Below the pieces are notes generated by a model. The model saw nothing but the letters and a program-made list of their open reading frames with translations, was not told the DNA's origin and searched no databases. A program made the translations under genes and the position numbers. A stretch of DNA of 64,000 bases from Leclercia sp. 29361 (GTDB lineage Bacteria > Pseudomonadota > Gammaproteobacteria > Enterobacterales > Enterobacteriaceae): NCBI RefSeq assembly GCF_011290365.1, contig NZ_CP049786.1, positions 310,001-374,000 on the forward strand. Reading direction: 5' to 3'. Shown here piece after piece: positions 1 to 9,065 of this stretch. Numbering within the stretch: the stretch's first letter is position 1; each line of letters opens with the position of its first letter.

Positions 1-121
1 CAGGGTTAAGCTGCTGCCAGCGGGTGGGAGGAAAGCTGGCAAAGGGGGGCAGATGCACATCGTGCATCGAGAAAAACTGTCGCGTGTGGCCAAGGATCTC
101 GTTGATTTCGGAGCGTTTCAT
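1..121 (-). CDS. D-lyxose ketol-isomerase, N-terminal fragment
   Basis: The first 40 codons of a minus-strand gene that runs off the left edge. The start ATG is at 121-119. The visible protein begins MKRSEINEILGHTRQFF and continues with an LPPFASF segment. This matches, from memory, the N-terminus of the cupin-fold D-lyxose isomerase of E. coli O157:H7, which interconverts D-lyxose and D-xylulose (and D-mannose and D-fructose) using a bound divalent metal. The metal-binding residues lie in the missing part. It is the last visible gene of the minus-strand sugar operon, after the ATPase, permease and binding protein, so it probably handles the imported sugar. The family call rests on only 40 residues, and the operon substrate is inference. 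Confidence 0.8.
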   Translation of the reverse strand, partial: MKRSEINEILGHTRQFFSMHDVHLPPFASFPPTRWQQLNP

Positions 122-147
122 AATGACTCCTTGAATGGTGTGCAAAA

Positions 148-230
148 CCCCCTCACCCTAACCCTCTCCCCATAGGGGAGAGGGAATCTGAACACCCTCT
201 CCCCTTTGGGGAGAGGGCCGGGGTGAGGGG
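148..230. repeat. Interspersed inverted repeat, copy A
   Basis: An intergenic element built from the words CCCTCACCCTAACCCTCTCC and GGGGAGAGGGCCGGGGTGAG facing each other, with an internal short inverted repeat (CTCTCCCCATAGGGGAGAG). It separates the binding-protein gene from the isomerase gene inside one operon. Related copies occur at 3857, 7279, 16123 and 22880. It can fold into a strong hairpin in either strand's transcript, so it may set differential mRNA stability between the two genes; that role is inference. Confidence 0.85.
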
Positions 231-249
231 AATCAGACCGCACAGTGCC

Positions 250-1191
250 TTACTTAACCGTCCAGCCCTTGTAATTGCCGACGTTGCTCTTGTCGATCAG
301 CGTCACCGGGATCAGCACCGGCTCTTTCGGCGCCGGTTTGCCCTGCAGAATGTCATAGCCGATCTCCACCGCTTTCGCCGCCATCACCTGCGGGTCCTGC
401 GCCGGGGTAGCAACAAACAGGGAGTTTTCGCGCTTCAGCGCCTCTTCCGCATCCGGTGAGCCATCGACGCCAACGATAAAGAACTCGTTACGTTGCGCCT
501 GTTTTGCTGCCAGATCGGCACCGATCGCCGTTGGATCGTTGATGGCGAATACGCCGTCGATCTTCGGATTGGCGGCCAGCAGGGAGGTCATCACCTCCAG
601 TCCGCCGTCACGGCTGCCTTTGGCGTTCTGGTTATCGGAAAGCACTTTGATATCCGGATGTTTTTTAAATTCGGCCTTGCAGCCTTCGACCCGGTTTTGC
701 ACCGCAGAGACCGGCGGTCCGTTGATGATCACCACGTTGCCTTTGCCTTTCAGGCGGTCGGTGATCAGCTTACAGGCCATCTCACCGGCCTGGGTGTTGT
801 TGGAGGTGATGGTCGCATCGGCACCCTCTGCCGCCACGTCAACCGCCACCACCACGATCCCGGCGTCTTTCGCGCGCTTCACCGCCGGGCCGATCCCTTT
901 CGAATCGGCGGCGTTGAGGATGATCATATCGACCTTCGCGGCGATAAAGTTATCAATCTGAGAAACCTGCTGGCCGAGATCGTAGCCGCTGGAGACCAGG
1001 GTCACTTTCACGTTATCGCCCGCCAGTTTGCGCGCTTCCAGCTCGGCCCCTTTGGTGATCTGGACAAAGAACGGGTTAGCCAGGTCGCCCACCGTCACGC
1101 CGATGGACTTCAGATCTTTGGCCTGGGCAAACGGGGCTGCTGCGAGCAGTGCGCCAGCACAGAGCGCGGTAACTAATGGCTTTAATCTCAT
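250..1191 (-). CDS. Ribose-type sugar ABC transporter periplasmic binding protein
   Basis: A 313-residue periplasmic binding protein of the RbsB class (type I fold). A signal peptide is clear at residues 1-24, with a hydrophobic core LVTALCAGALLAAAPFAQA ending in AQA before KDLKSIGV. The ATG at 1191 is preferred because GAGGA stands seven bases upstream; an in-frame upstream codon at 1227 would add 12 residues ahead of the signal peptide. The lobe pattern fits family members (IGVTVGDLANPFF near the mature start, VDMIILNAADSKGIGPAV, later FAINDPTAIGADLA). The permease gene lies 28 bases upstream and the isomerase follows, so it delivers sugar to that permease. The substrate is not readable from sequence; D-lyxose, D-ribose or a related sugar is possible. 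Confidence 0.9.
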   Translation of the reverse strand: MRLKPLVTALCAGALLAAAPFAQAKDLKSIGVTVGDLANPFFVQITKGAELEARKLAGDNVKVTLVSSGYDLGQQVSQIDNFIAAKVDMIILNAADSKGIGPAVKRAKDAGIVVVAVDVAAEGADATITSNNTQAGEMACKLITDRLKGKGNVVIINGPPVSAVQNRVEGCKAEFKKHPDIKVLSDNQNAKGSRDGGLEVMTSLLAANPKIDGVFAINDPTAIGADLAAKQAQRNEFFIVGVDGSPDAEEALKRENSLFVATPAQDPQVMAAKAVEIGYDILQGKPAPKEPVLIPVTLIDKSNVGNYKGWTVK

Positions 1192-1219
1192 GCTGTATTC
1201 CTCACGTAGGGTATTGTTG

Positions 1220-2215
1220 TTATGCACTTTGATGGTGTCGGGTACGGTACTTATCGATCAGAACCGCAATGATGATCACCGCCCCTTTGATCACCAGTTG
1301 CCAGAAATAGGAGACCCCCATCAGCGTCATGCCGTTGTTGAGGGTGGCGATAATCAGCGCCCCCACCAGCGTGCCGGTGATGGTGCCGATCCCGCCGACG
1401 AAGCTGGTGCCACCGAGGATCACCGCCGCGATGGCATCCAGCTCATAGCCGGTGCCGAGGTTGCCGTTGGCGCTGTACAGTCGCGAGGCGCTCATCACCC
1501 CGCCGAGGCCCGAGAGCAGGCCGCTCATGCCGTAGACAAACAGCAGCACCATCCAGACCTTGATACCCGTTAAGCGCGCGGCCTGCATGTTGCCGCCCAC
1601 CGCGTAGATATGTACCCCGAGGGTGGTGCGGCGCAGGATAAACCAGCAGACGGCGATCACCGCCAGAGCAATGACCACCAGCCACGGCACCGGTCCGAGA
1701 TAGTTATTGCCGATCCACTCAAAGCTGATGCTGGAGTTGATCACCGTGGTGCCGTCGGCCAGCAGATAGGCCGCGCCGCGCAGCGCCGTATAGGTGCCGA
1801 GGGTGACGATAAAGGGCGGCAGTCCGGCAAAGGCCACCAGCGCGCCGTTGAACAGCCCCAGCACCATCCCGAGCATCAGCGCCGCCGGTACCGAGAGCAT
1901 CGACAGCTCCGGCATCAGCGAGACCACCATCGCCGCCACCGCGGTGGTGCCCAGAATCGAGCCCACCGACAGGTCGATGCCGCCGGTCAAAATAATGAAG
2001 GTCATCCCCGCCGCCAGCACGATGTTGATCGACGCCTGACGGGTAATGTTCAGCAGGTTGCTCTCGGTGAAGAAGTTTGGCGCGATAAAGCCAAATACCG
2101 CGACAATCAGGATCAATATCGGCAGGATGCCGATGGTTTGCATCAGATCGCCCATCAGCATTTTTTTGGCGGAGGCCGCTTTGGCCACCTGTTGCGGAGT
2201 GTTAGGTTGCGTCAT
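1220..2215 (-). CDS. Ribose-type sugar ABC transporter permease
   Basis: A 331-residue inner-membrane permease of the RbsC/AraH family (BPD_transp_2). A short charged cytoplasmic N-terminus is followed by about eight to ten hydrophobic segments, starting with IGILPILILIVAVFGFIAPN. The family signature TGGIDLSVGS, typical of RbsC, follows the second segment, and the cytoplasmic loop that contacts the ATPase contains ARLTGIKV. Length is normal for the family (about 320-340). It sits between the ATPase (two bases upstream) and binding-protein genes in one transcript. As a homodimer it would form the membrane channel for the ATPase encoded next to it. The substrate is unknown. Confidence 0.92.
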   Translation of the reverse strand: MTQPNTPQQVAKAASAKKMLMGDLMQTIGILPILILIVAVFGFIAPNFFTESNLLNITRQASINIVLAAGMTFIILTGGIDLSVGSILGTTAVAAMVVSLMPELSMLSVPAALMLGMVLGLFNGALVAFAGLPPFIVTLGTYTALRGAAYLLADGTTVINSSISFEWIGNNYLGPVPWLVVIALAVIAVCWFILRRTTLGVHIYAVGGNMQAARLTGIKVWMVLLFVYGMSGLLSGLGGVMSASRLYSANGNLGTGYELDAIAAVILGGTSFVGGIGTITGTLVGALIIATLNNGMTLMGVSYFWQLVIKGAVIIIAVLIDKYRTRHHQSA

Positions 2216-2217
2216 GG

Positions 2218-3732
2218 TTATACCGCCCGATGGTGAGAGTCGTTAACGCCGGTCGCCAGCGTCATGATGTTTTCTTGTGTGATATCGGCCCGATGGAGCT
2301 CCCCGGCGATGCTCCCTTCGCGCATGACGTACACGCGATCGCTCATGCCGACCACTTCCGGCAGTTCGCTGGAGATCATCAGGATCGCCACCCCTTTGCG
2401 CGCCATCTGGTTCATGATCCGGTAGATCTCGCTTTTGGCCCCGACGTCCACGCCGCGGGTCGGCTCGTCGAGGATCAGAATGCGCGGGCCAATCGCCACC
2501 CAGCGGGAGATGAGCAGCTTCTGCTGGTTACCGCCCGAGAGCCCGCCCGCCCGCACCTGGGAGTGCGGCACGCGAATATTGAGCAGGGCGATGGCGTCAT
2601 CGGAGATCGACTGGGCTTTTTTACGGTTCAGCCAGCCGAAGGTGGCGTCGCGCTCCAGGGTCGCCATGGTGATGTTCTCCTGCGCCGCCAGCTCGAGAAA
2701 CAGCCCCTGCTCCTTGCGGTTCTCAGTTAAAAAGCCGATCCCATGATCGATGGCGGCGCGCGGGGAGTGGATCACCACCGGCTCGCCATCCACCTCAATC
2801 ATCCCGCCCGTCGCCTTGCGCACGCCGAAAATCAGCTGCGCCAGTTCAGAGCGACCAGCGCCTACCAGCCCGGCGAGGCCGACGATTTCGCCGGAACGCA
2901 CCAGCAGGCTGCAGGGCTGCACTTTGCCGCCATCGGTCAGGTGGTGGACGTTGAGACGCGGGCTGCCGAGCGGGATATCGCGCTCTTTGTTGAACAGATC
3001 GCTCAGCGGCCGCCCGACCATCATCCGCACCAGCTCAGAGGCGTTGAGCTTGTCGCGGGTCAGGCTGCCGACGTACTGGCCGTCACGCAGGACGCTGACC
3101 CGATCGGATAACTCATACACCTCCGCCATGCGGTGGCTGATATAGATGATCGCCATCCCTTCGTCGCGCAGGCGCAATATGAGCTCGAACAGACGGTGGG
3201 TTTCCCGCGAGGAGAGGGCGGCGGTGGGTTCATCCATCACCAGGATGCGGCTGTTGCGGTGCAGCGCCCGGGCGATTTCCACCTGCTGCTGTTCGGCGAT
3301 GGTCAGCTTCATCACCAGGTCGGTGGCTTTGAAGTGGGCACCGAGGCGATCGATCACCGCCTGGGCCTGGGCGGCCATCGTTTTGCGCTGCACCAGCCCG
3401 CCGCGCGACAGCTCGCTGCCGAGGAAGATGTTTTCGGCCACGGTGAGGTTGGGGGCGAGCTGCATCTCCTGATAGATCAGGGTGATGCCTGCCGCCAGGG
3501 CGTCTTTCGGGCCTTTGATGTGAAACGGCTTGCCGTCGATCAGGATCTCACCGCCAGTGGCGGTGTAGGCCCCGGCGAGAATTTTCATCAGGGTGCTTTT
3601 TCCGGCGCCGTTTTCGCCCATTAAGGCGTGGATTTCGCCGGGGAAGACCGTCAGATCCACACCCTTCAGCGCGTGGAAGTTGCCAAAGGTTTTGGCAATG
3701 TTGCGCATCTCTAAAACCGGGGTTCTGCTCAT
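2218..3732 (-). CDS. Ribose-type sugar ABC transporter ATPase (tandem domain)
   Basis: A 504-residue RbsA/XylG-type ATPase with two nucleotide-binding domains. The first half has Walker [10 protein letters not shown] (residues about 39-47), a signature region [15 protein letters not shown] and Walker [12 protein letters not shown]. The second half has the usual degenerate Walker [11 protein letters not shown], signature LSGGNQQK and Walker [18 protein letters not shown] weaker second ATP site is normal for this family. It is the first gene of the minus-strand operon and couples ATP hydrolysis to transport through the downstream permease. An interspersed repeat and the divergent histidine-kinase gene lie upstream, so the operon promoter is probably in 3733-3850. 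Confidence 0.93.
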   Translation of the reverse strand: MSRTPVLEMRNIAKTFGNFHALKGVDLTVFPGEIHALMGENGAGKSTLMKILAGAYTATGGEILIDGKPFHIKGPKDALAAGITLIYQEMQLAPNLTVAENIFLGSELSRGGLVQRKTMAAQAQAVIDRLGAHFKATDLVMKLTIAEQQQVEIARALHRNSRILVMDEPTAALSSRETHRLFELILRLRDEGMAIIYISHRMAEVYELSDRVSVLRDGQYVGSLTRDKLNASELVRMMVGRPLSDLFNKERDIPLGSPRLNVHHLTDGGKVQPCSLLVRSGEIVGLAGLVGAGRSELAQLIFGVRKATGGMIEVDGEPVVIHSPRAAIDHGIGFLTENRKEQGLFLELAAQENITMATLERDATFGWLNRKKAQSISDDAIALLNIRVPHSQVRAGGLSGGNQQKLLISRWVAIGPRILILDEPTRGVDVGAKSEIYRIMNQMARKGVAILMISSELPEVVGMSDRVYVMREGSIAGELHRADITQENIMTLATGVNDSHHRAV

Positions 3733-3856
3733 GGCGGATCTCCTGTGAGGGTCGATATCCGCACTTCATCACACCCCGGTAAATGCAAAATGTCAGAAGT
3801 CGTTCATATTTGTCATAGTTATGAATAGTTAACCGCCGTCACAATTCCCCGCTTTT

Positions 3857-3928
3857 TTCCCTCTCCCCAAAGGGGAGAGGGTGTAATTGTTCCCTCTCCC
3901 CTTTGGGGAGAGGGTTAGGGTGAGGGGA
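3857..3928. repeat. Interspersed inverted repeat, copy B
   Basis: The second copy of the C/G-rich element. It contains two successive CTCTCC..GGAGAG hairpins (CTCTCCCCAAAGGGGAGAG and CTCTCCCCTTTGGGGAGAG) and ends with the arm GGTTAGGGTGAGGGG. It lies between the divergent sugar-operon and histidine-kinase genes, ending about 26 bases before the kinase start codon, so it would be in the kinase mRNA leader. Confidence 0.85.
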
Positions 3929-3954
3929 TACACACAGCACCGGAGCCAACCTAA

Positions 3955-6261
3955 ATGCCCTCACGCCGTCCCCCCTTCTTCGCCAGCGCCCGTGGTCGCC
4001 TGCTGATCTTCAATCTGCTGGTGGTGGCGGTGACGTTAATGGTCAGCGGCGTGGCGGTGCTGGGCTTTCGCCATGCCAGTAACATTCAGGAGCAGGTGCA
4101 GCGCCAGACCCTGGACGACATGACCGGCAGCATGAATCTGGCCCGGGAAACCGCCAACGTGGCGACGGCGGCGGTGCGGCTGTCGCAGGTGGTGGGGGCG
4201 CTGGAGTATAAAGACGAAGCCAACCGGCTGAAACAGACCCAGACGGCGCTGGGCCGCGCGCTGGAGCAGCTTGCCGACGCACCGCTGGCGCAGCAGGAGC
4301 CGGCGCTGGTGGCGCGGATCATCCAGCGCAGCAAGGAGCTTCAGCAAAGCGTGACCGGCATGCTGGAGCGCGGGCAGCGACGCCACCTGGAGCGTAATGC
4401 GCTGCTCAGCTCCCTCTACCAGAGCCAGAGCTATCTCCGCCATCTGCAGGAGGTCAACCGCCGCGATGCCAGCAACCTGCCCGACGCCCGGCTGCTCAGC
4501 GAGATGGACCGGCTGATCGCCGCCGCCATCGAAACCCCCTCGCCGCGCGCCACTATTCAGCAGCTGGATACGGTGACGGCGATGTTACCCCGCCAGGCCA
4601 CGCAGCCGGTGGTGAGCTTCGTCCTGCCCGATTTTAACGCCGAACTCAACAAGCTCGGCCCGCTCTCCGGGCAGCTGGAACAGAGCGATCTGTCGATCAG
4701 CTGGTATATGTTCCACATCAAGGCGCTGGTGGCGATCCTGAACAGCGATATCAACCGCTACGTGGAGCAGGTGGCGCAGGCCTCGCAGCTGCGTACCGCC
4801 GAGAGCCATCAGGAGCTGCGCTCCATCAGCATCTTTATCACCCTGTTTGCCGTGCTGGCGCTGATCATCACCGCTTTTGCCTGCTGGTATATCTACCGCA
4901 ATCTGGGTACTAACCTGACCGCCATCTCCCGGGCGATGTCCCGACTGGCCCACGGCGAGCAGGATGTCTCGGTGCCTGCGCTGCAGCGTCGGGATGAGCT
5001 GGGGGAGCTGGCCCGGGCATTTAACGTCTTTGCCCGTAATACCGCCTCGCTGGAGCACACTACCCGGCTGCTGAAGGAGAAGACCTCGCAGATGGAGGTG
5101 GATCGCCTTGAACGCCAGGGGCTGGAGGAGGCGCTGCTGCACAGCCAGAAGATGAAGGCGGTCGGCCAGCTGACGGGCGGGCTGGCGCATGATTTCAATA
5201 ACCTGCTGGCGGTGATCATCGGCAGCCTGGAGCTGGCCGATCCCCATTCGCCGGATGCCCCGCGCATCAGCCGCGCACTGAAGGCCGCCGAGCGCGGGGC
5301 GCTGTTGACCCAGCGCCTGCTGGCCTTCTCCCGCAAGCAGTCCCTGAACCCGCACGCGGTGGAGATGAAGCCCCTGCTGGAAAACCTCGCCGAGCTGATG
5401 CGCCACTCTCTGCCCACCACGGTGGCGCTGGATATCGAAGCGCAGACCCCGGCGTGGCCGGCGTGGATTGATGTTGGCCAACTGGAAAACGCCCTCATCA
5501 ACCTGGTGATGAACGCCCGCGATGCGATGGAAGGGCAAAGCGGAACCATCAAAATCCGCACCTGGAACCAGCGCGTGACCCGCAGCGACGGGCGTAAGCA
5601 GGACATGGTGGCGCTGGAGGTGATCGACCACGGCGCCGGGATGTCGCAGGCGATCAAATCCCAGGTCTTTGAACCTTTCTTCACCACCAAACAGACCGGC
5701 AGCGGCAGCGGGCTGGGGCTGTCGATGGTCTACGGTTTCGTGCGCCAGTCCGGCGGACGGGTGGAGATAGAAAGTGCCCCCGGACAGGGCACTACCGTGC
5801 GGCTGCATCTGCCGCGCGCCACCTTACAGGCGGTCCCCTCCCCGGAAGCCGGTGCAACCTTGACTTCGCCGCCAGGCGACCGGCTGGTGCTGGTGCTGGA
5901 CGATCAGACCGACGTCCGACAGACGCTGTGCGAGCAGCTCCATCAGCTGGGTTACCTGACCCTGGAGGCTGAAACCGGCGAGCAGGCGCTGGAGATGCTG
6001 AGTGCATCTGCGGATATTGAGATGTTTATCAGCGACTTAATGCTGCCCGGCAACCTGAGCGGCGCGGAAGTGATCCAGCATGTGCGCCAGCATTTCCCGC
6101 ATCTCCCGGTACTGCTGATGAGCGGCCAGGATCTGCGCCCGGCGCACAACCCACAGCTGCCGGAAGTGGAGCTGTTGCGTAAGCCATTCACCCGCGGGCA
6201 GCTGGCGCAGGCGCTGCGTAAAATCGATACGAATGCGGAGAAAATTTGCCGCAGTGTTTAA
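3955..6261 (+). CDS. Hybrid sensor histidine kinase with C-terminal receiver domain
   Basis: A 768-residue inner-membrane hybrid kinase. A transmembrane helix at about residues 16-38 and a second at about 292-316 enclose a roughly 250-residue helical periplasmic sensor region resembling TorS-type four-helix sensors. HAMP follows (about 317-370), then a linker. The HisKA box reads GGLAHDFNNLL with the phospho-acceptor His near 412. The HATPase boxes are NALINLVMNARDAM, the G-rich DHGAGMS and GSGSGLGLSM. A receiver domain starts near 640 (LVLVLDDQ) with the acceptor Asp in FISDLMLPG near 694 and a conserved Lys in LLRKPFT. No DNA-binding output domain or Hpt domain is present, and no response-regulator gene is adjacent in the window. 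Divergence from the sugar operon suggests it senses that sugar or its binding protein; that is inference. Confidence 0.9.
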   Translation: MPSRRPPFFASARGRLLIFNLLVVAVTLMVSGVAVLGFRHASNIQEQVQRQTLDDMTGSMNLARETANVATAAVRLSQVVGALEYKDEANRLKQTQTALGRALEQLADAPLAQQEPALVARIIQRSKELQQSVTGMLERGQRRHLERNALLSSLYQSQSYLRHLQEVNRRDASNLPDARLLSEMDRLIAAAIETPSPRATIQQLDTVTAMLPRQATQPVVSFVLPDFNAELNKLGPLSGQLEQSDLSISWYMFHIKALVAILNSDINRYVEQVAQASQLRTAESHQELRSISIFITLFAVLALIITAFACWYIYRNLGTNLTAISRAMSRLAHGEQDVSVPALQRRDELGELARAFNVFARNTASLEHTTRLLKEKTSQMEVDRLERQGLEEALLHSQKMKAVGQLTGGLAHDFNNLLAVIIGSLELADPHSPDAPRISRALKAAERGALLTQRLLAFSRKQSLNPHAVEMKPLLENLAELMRHSLPTTVALDIEAQTPAWPAWIDVGQLENALINLVMNARDAMEGQSGTIKIRTWNQRVTRSDGRKQDMVALEVIDHGAGMSQAIKSQVFEPFFTTKQTGSGSGLGLSMVYGFVRQSGGRVEIESAPGQGTTVRLHLPRATLQAVPSPEAGATLTSPPGDRLVLVLDDQTDVRQTLCEQLHQLGYLTLEAETGEQALEMLSASADIEMFISDLMLPGNLSGAEVIQHVRQHFPHLPVLLMSGQDLRPAHNPQLPEVELLRKPFTRGQLAQALRKIDTNAEKICRSV

Positions 6262-6368
6262 GAATTAATCAATCGTTTCCGCGGTATCGGTGGTGCTAAT
6301 CTGCGCAAAAATAAGCGGATTAGGATATAAAGGGAATTATGCCGGTACTGACGAGAGGGGACTCACAT

Positions 6369-6749
6369 ATGATCGTGATGCCTACAACCTATAGCCCGAT
6401 GACAGTCGCGCGCGCCTTTAAACAGGTCGAAGAGTTTGAACTCTCAGGGCGACTGCTGCATGTTATCTACGATCCACAGACGCCTCGTGCGGCCATTATT
6501 GAAGCGGATATCGAAACCTTTGAAGGGGTACCGCGCCATCGTGTGGTGGCGGCGCTGGATTTACAGCGAAAACCCACCCTGGGGAAAGATATTGTTGCTG
6601 TTGAACGCTGCTGGGAAGATGCCAATATTATTCAGGTCGAGGGGATTTGTGTCGATCCCGCAGAGCGAGATAAAGGGCTGGCAACCCGGTTGTATGAGGC
6701 GTTAATCCTACGATGCGGTATCCCATTAATATGCGTTTTTGACCAATAG
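6369..6749 (+). CDS. GNAT-like acetyltransferase, probably C-terminally truncated
   Basis: A 126-residue protein with the GNAT acetyl-CoA loop visible as VEGICVDPAERDKGLATRLYEAL, the R-D-K-G-L-A segment corresponding to motif A. The chain stops about 20 residues after that loop (ending PLICVFDQ), so the last strands and helix of a usual GNAT domain (motif B) are absent. The stop is followed by further in-frame stops, while another frame stays open for about 35 codons, which suggests an old frameshift. The ATG at 6369 has AGGGGA eight bases upstream. An ATG at 6339 would add ten residues and has a poorly spaced ribosome site. The substrate is unknown. It could be a shorter functional variant rather than a remnant. 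Confidence 0.55.
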   Translation: MIVMPTTYSPMTVARAFKQVEEFELSGRLLHVIYDPQTPRAAIIEADIETFEGVPRHRVVAALDLQRKPTLGKDIVAVERCWEDANIIQVEGICVDPAERDKGLATRLYEALILRCGIPLICVFDQ

Positions 6750-6854
6750 TAATAATGGGAGCAACTCTGCCTTCCAGAATTTGAGATTCCTCCGCTACTC
6801 GCTCTACCTGCCGTTTATTACCGTAAGGCCAGCTCACCCTGCGAGACTGGCTTT

Positions 6855-7181
6855 ATGAAACGTACCTCTACCGCTCTGTTATTTGGTCTGCTCTCTTTAA
6901 CCAGCCAGCTGGCGCATGCCGACATCGTTGACGATGCGATCGGCAATATTCAGCAGGCGATAAACGATGCCTACAACCCCAACAGCAATAATCGCAATTC
7001 CGACGACGATCGCTACGAAGATAGCCGTCGCAGCAGCGACAGCCGTCAGTATGACGATCGCCGCAGGCAGCTTGAGGACCGACGCCGCCAGCTGGATGAC
7101 CGCCAGCGCCAGTTGGACGAAGACCGGCGTCGGCTGGAAGATGACGAGCGGCGGTTAGAGGATGATTACGATCGGCGCTGA
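6855..7181 (+). CDS. yjdP: YjdP family periplasmic protein
   Basis: A 108-residue protein with a signal peptide (residues 1-22, ending SQLAHA), the conserved DIVDDAIGNIQQAINDAYNP block, and a highly charged tail of R/D/Q repeats (DDRRRQLEDRRRQLDDR type) that should form one long helix. This is YjdP of E. coli, a small exported protein of unknown function found next to phnP. The position, convergent with phnP, is the K-12 arrangement. The repetitive tail often varies in length between strains. Its role is not known. Confidence 0.88.
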   Translation: MKRTSTALLFGLLSLTSQLAHADIVDDAIGNIQQAINDAYNPNSNNRNSDDDRYEDSRRSSDSRQYDDRRRQLEDRRRQLDDRQRQLDEDRRRLEDDERRLEDDYDRR

Positions 7182-7260
7182 TGCCCGGCGGCGCTTCGCT
7201 TGCACAGGCCTACAAATGGCCGCGAACCGTAGGCCGGGTAAGGCGTAGCCGCCACCCGGC
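7182..7260. repeat. REP/BIME-type palindromic repeats
   Basis: Directly after the yjdP stop codon are two REP-like units in opposite orientation: GCCCGGCGGCGCTTCGCTTG and, 28 bases on, GTAGGCCGGGTAAGGCGTAG ending CCACCCGGC. The GCCGGGTAAGGCG core is the classic enterobacterial REP palindrome. It lies between convergent yjdP and phnP, where such elements usually protect mRNA 3' ends or stall transcription. Confidence 0.85.
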
Positions 7261-7278
7261 AGTAACGTGCGGCCTGAT

Positions 7279-7313
7279 GCCCTCACCCCGGCCCTCTCCC
7301 ACAGGGAGAGGGA
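7279..7313. repeat. Interspersed inverted repeat, copy C (half element)
   Basis: A shortened copy of the C/G-rich element (GCCCTCACCCCGGCCCTCTC followed by CCACAGGGAGAGGG). It ends nine bases before the phnP stop codon and, with the REP unit next to it, separates the convergent 3' ends of yjdP and phnP. Confidence 0.75.
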
Positions 7314-7321
7314 GAAAATCG

Positions 7322-8080
7322 TTAATCCAGCACCAATACCATTCCGTCATACCCCGCCTCAAACCCCTCCGGCAGCGGGTTGTCCATCATCCACACGTCA
7401 AACTGATGGCTGATATGGGTCAGGATCACCTGCGGGCAGCCAATCACCTCATTAAGGGCGATCACCGTATTCAGATCGCAATGGTTGCGCGGCGTCTCCG
7501 TGCGCGGTTCGTGGCTGCAGTCAATCACCATCGCCTGCGGGTGGTTGTTGAGTAAAAACTTCACCGTTTTGTCCGGCAGCCCGGCGGTGTCCGACAGCCA
7601 GGCCACCCGGCTATGGGCGCTCTCCAGCAGATAGCCAAACGTCAGCTTCGAATGGTTGAGCGGCAGCGGCGTCACCCGCAGCCCCTGCAGTTCAAACACC
7701 ACAAAGGGCTCCAGCGTGTGGTTAAAGTCGAGAATACCGGGATGCTTAAACAGATCGTCGCAGCCTGCTTCATCCGGAGGGCCGTATACCGGGATGGTCG
7801 CCCCCACGCCCCAGCGCAGCGGGAACAGCCCCTGGACATGATCCATATGGTAGTGGGTGAGTAAAAACTGCTGAAAACTGCCTGCGGGCCATTCGTCCAT
7901 CAGGTGCGGGATCCCCGCGTCCAGCAGCGTCACCGCGTCGTTGAATTTGACCACCGCGCTACAGGGGCGACGGCGCCAGGCGTCCTGCAAACGCGCCCGG
8001 CGGCAGGCCGGACAGTCACAGCCAAAAGCGGGCACCAGCTGGGCGCCACCGGTTCCTGTTAACGTAATGGTCAGACTCAT
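7322..8080 (-). CDS. phnP: Phosphoribosyl 1,2-cyclic phosphate phosphodiesterase
   Basis: A 252-residue metallo-beta-lactamase-fold enzyme. It hydrolyses 5-phosphoribosyl-1,2-cyclic phosphate, the product of C-P lyase, to ribose 1,5-bisphosphate. The metal ligands are visible in [10 protein letters not shown] (HxHxDH), with further histidine and aspartate motifs SDTAGLPD and [10 protein letters not shown]. The N-terminal [10 protein letters not shown] cysteine cluster matches the extra structural zinc site of PhnP. Length equals the E. coli protein. It is the last gene of the phn operon, nine bases after phnO. The product passes to PhnN. Confidence 0.95.
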   Translation of the reverse strand: MSLTITLTGTGGAQLVPAFGCDCPACRRARLQDAWRRRPCSAVVKFNDAVTLLDAGIPHLMDEWPAGSFQQFLLTHYHMDHVQGLFPLRWGVGATIPVYGPPDEAGCDDLFKHPGILDFNHTLEPFVVFELQGLRVTPLPLNHSKLTFGYLLESAHSRVAWLSDTAGLPDKTVKFLLNNHPQAMVIDCSHEPRTETPRNHCDLNTVIALNEVIGCPQVILTHISHQFDVWMMDNPLPEGFEAGYDGMVLVLD

Positions 8081-8089
8081 AGCGCCCCC

Positions 8090-8524
8090 TTACAGCGGTT
8101 TGGTGAAGCGAAAATGGCTCTGTGTGTACCCTTCCCGAAGATAAAAGCGGTGCGCGTCGAGGCGCTTTACGCTGGTGGAGAGTTCGGTCATCTCTGCCCC
8201 GGCCTCGCGCGCAAACCCCTCGGCCCAGGCTAACAGCTGGCTGCCCACCCTCAGCCCGCGCGCCTGCGGCATCACCACCAGCTCCTGGATTTCGCCGATC
8301 CAGTTGGCATGATGCAGATGAAACTGCATATGCAGGCCGATCATGCCGACAATGTGTCCATCCTGTTCGGCCAGCTGGTAACGCATATTGTGATCCAGCA
8401 GATTGGCCGCAAAACCGGCGTGAAAAGCCGATCGGTCCAGCTCGGCCTGCTTAAGTTCGCAAATCAGGCCGTATACCGCGTCAACGTCCTCCGCCGTGGC
8501 GGGACGCAACTCACACTCAGGCAT
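8090..8524 (-). CDS. phnO: Aminoalkylphosphonate N-acetyltransferase
   Basis: A 144-residue GNAT enzyme that acetylates 1-aminoalkylphosphonates before C-P bond cleavage and detoxifies aminomethylphosphonate. The acetyl-CoA loop is [16 protein letters not shown] (R-x-x-G-x-G type), after the strand IQELVVMP. Length is identical to E. coli PhnO. The start ATG overlaps the end of phnN by eight bases, consistent with translational coupling. Confidence 0.93.
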   Translation of the reverse strand: MPECELRPATAEDVDAVYGLICELKQAELDRSAFHAGFAANLLDHNMRYQLAEQDGHIVGMIGLHMQFHLHHANWIGEIQELVVMPQARGLRVGSQLLAWAEGFAREAGAEMTELSTSVKRLDAHRFYLREGYTQSHFRFTKPL

Positions 8525-9065
8525 GGTTTTTCTCCTTCTGGTGAATCAGTGAGAGGAAGCGCTCGACGGACTGGAGCAAGCTTCCGTCGTTATTCAGGAC
8601 AGGACAGTGGGAAGGCGTATAGCGGGCGGCGCGCTCCAGCCGCTGGTCGATCTCACGGGCGTTCTCCCGGCCACGGCTTTGCAGTCGGCTCCGCAGGATC
8701 TCCGGCGATACCTGCAGGCAGATCGGCAGTAACGCTGCCGCATAGCGCGCCTGCGCCTGGGGCAGGTGGGCCCGCGAGCCGTTCACCACCACGTCGAACC
8801 CGGCGTGCAGCCAGAGGTCGATCTCCAGACCCACCCCATAATAATAGCCGTTAGCGTGCCAGCTCAGGGCAAACAGTTGCTGCCCGGCCCGGGTAAAAAA
8901 CTCGGGCTCGCTGAGGGCAATGTGATTTTCATTCCCGGCAGTGGCGGGGCGGGTGATGTAGCGGTGCGCCACCAGCAGCTGCGGGTGGGTATGCTGGCGT
9001 AATGCCTCCAGCAGGCTGTCCTTTCCGGAGCCCGAAGGCCCCATTAACCAGATCACTCTTCCCAT
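8517..9065 (-). CDS. phnN: Ribose 1,5-bisphosphate phosphokinase
   Basis: A 182-residue P-loop kinase related to guanylate kinases, with Walker [12 protein letters not shown] at residues 10-20 and a lid region rich in arginine ([18 protein letters not shown]). It phosphorylates ribose 1,5-bisphosphate to PRPP, which returns the ribose of the C-P lyase pathway to nucleotide metabolism. Length is close to the E. coli protein. The start codon shares one base with the stop codon of phnM. Confidence 0.93.
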   Translation of the reverse strand: MGRVIWLMGPSGSGKDSLLEALRQHTHPQLLVAHRYITRPATAGNENHIALSEPEFFTRAGQQLFALSWHANGYYYGVGLEIDLWLHAGFDVVVNGSRAHLPQAQARYAAALLPICLQVSPEILRSRLQSRGRENAREIDQRLERAARYTPSHCPVLNNDGSLLQSVERFLSLIHQKEKNHA

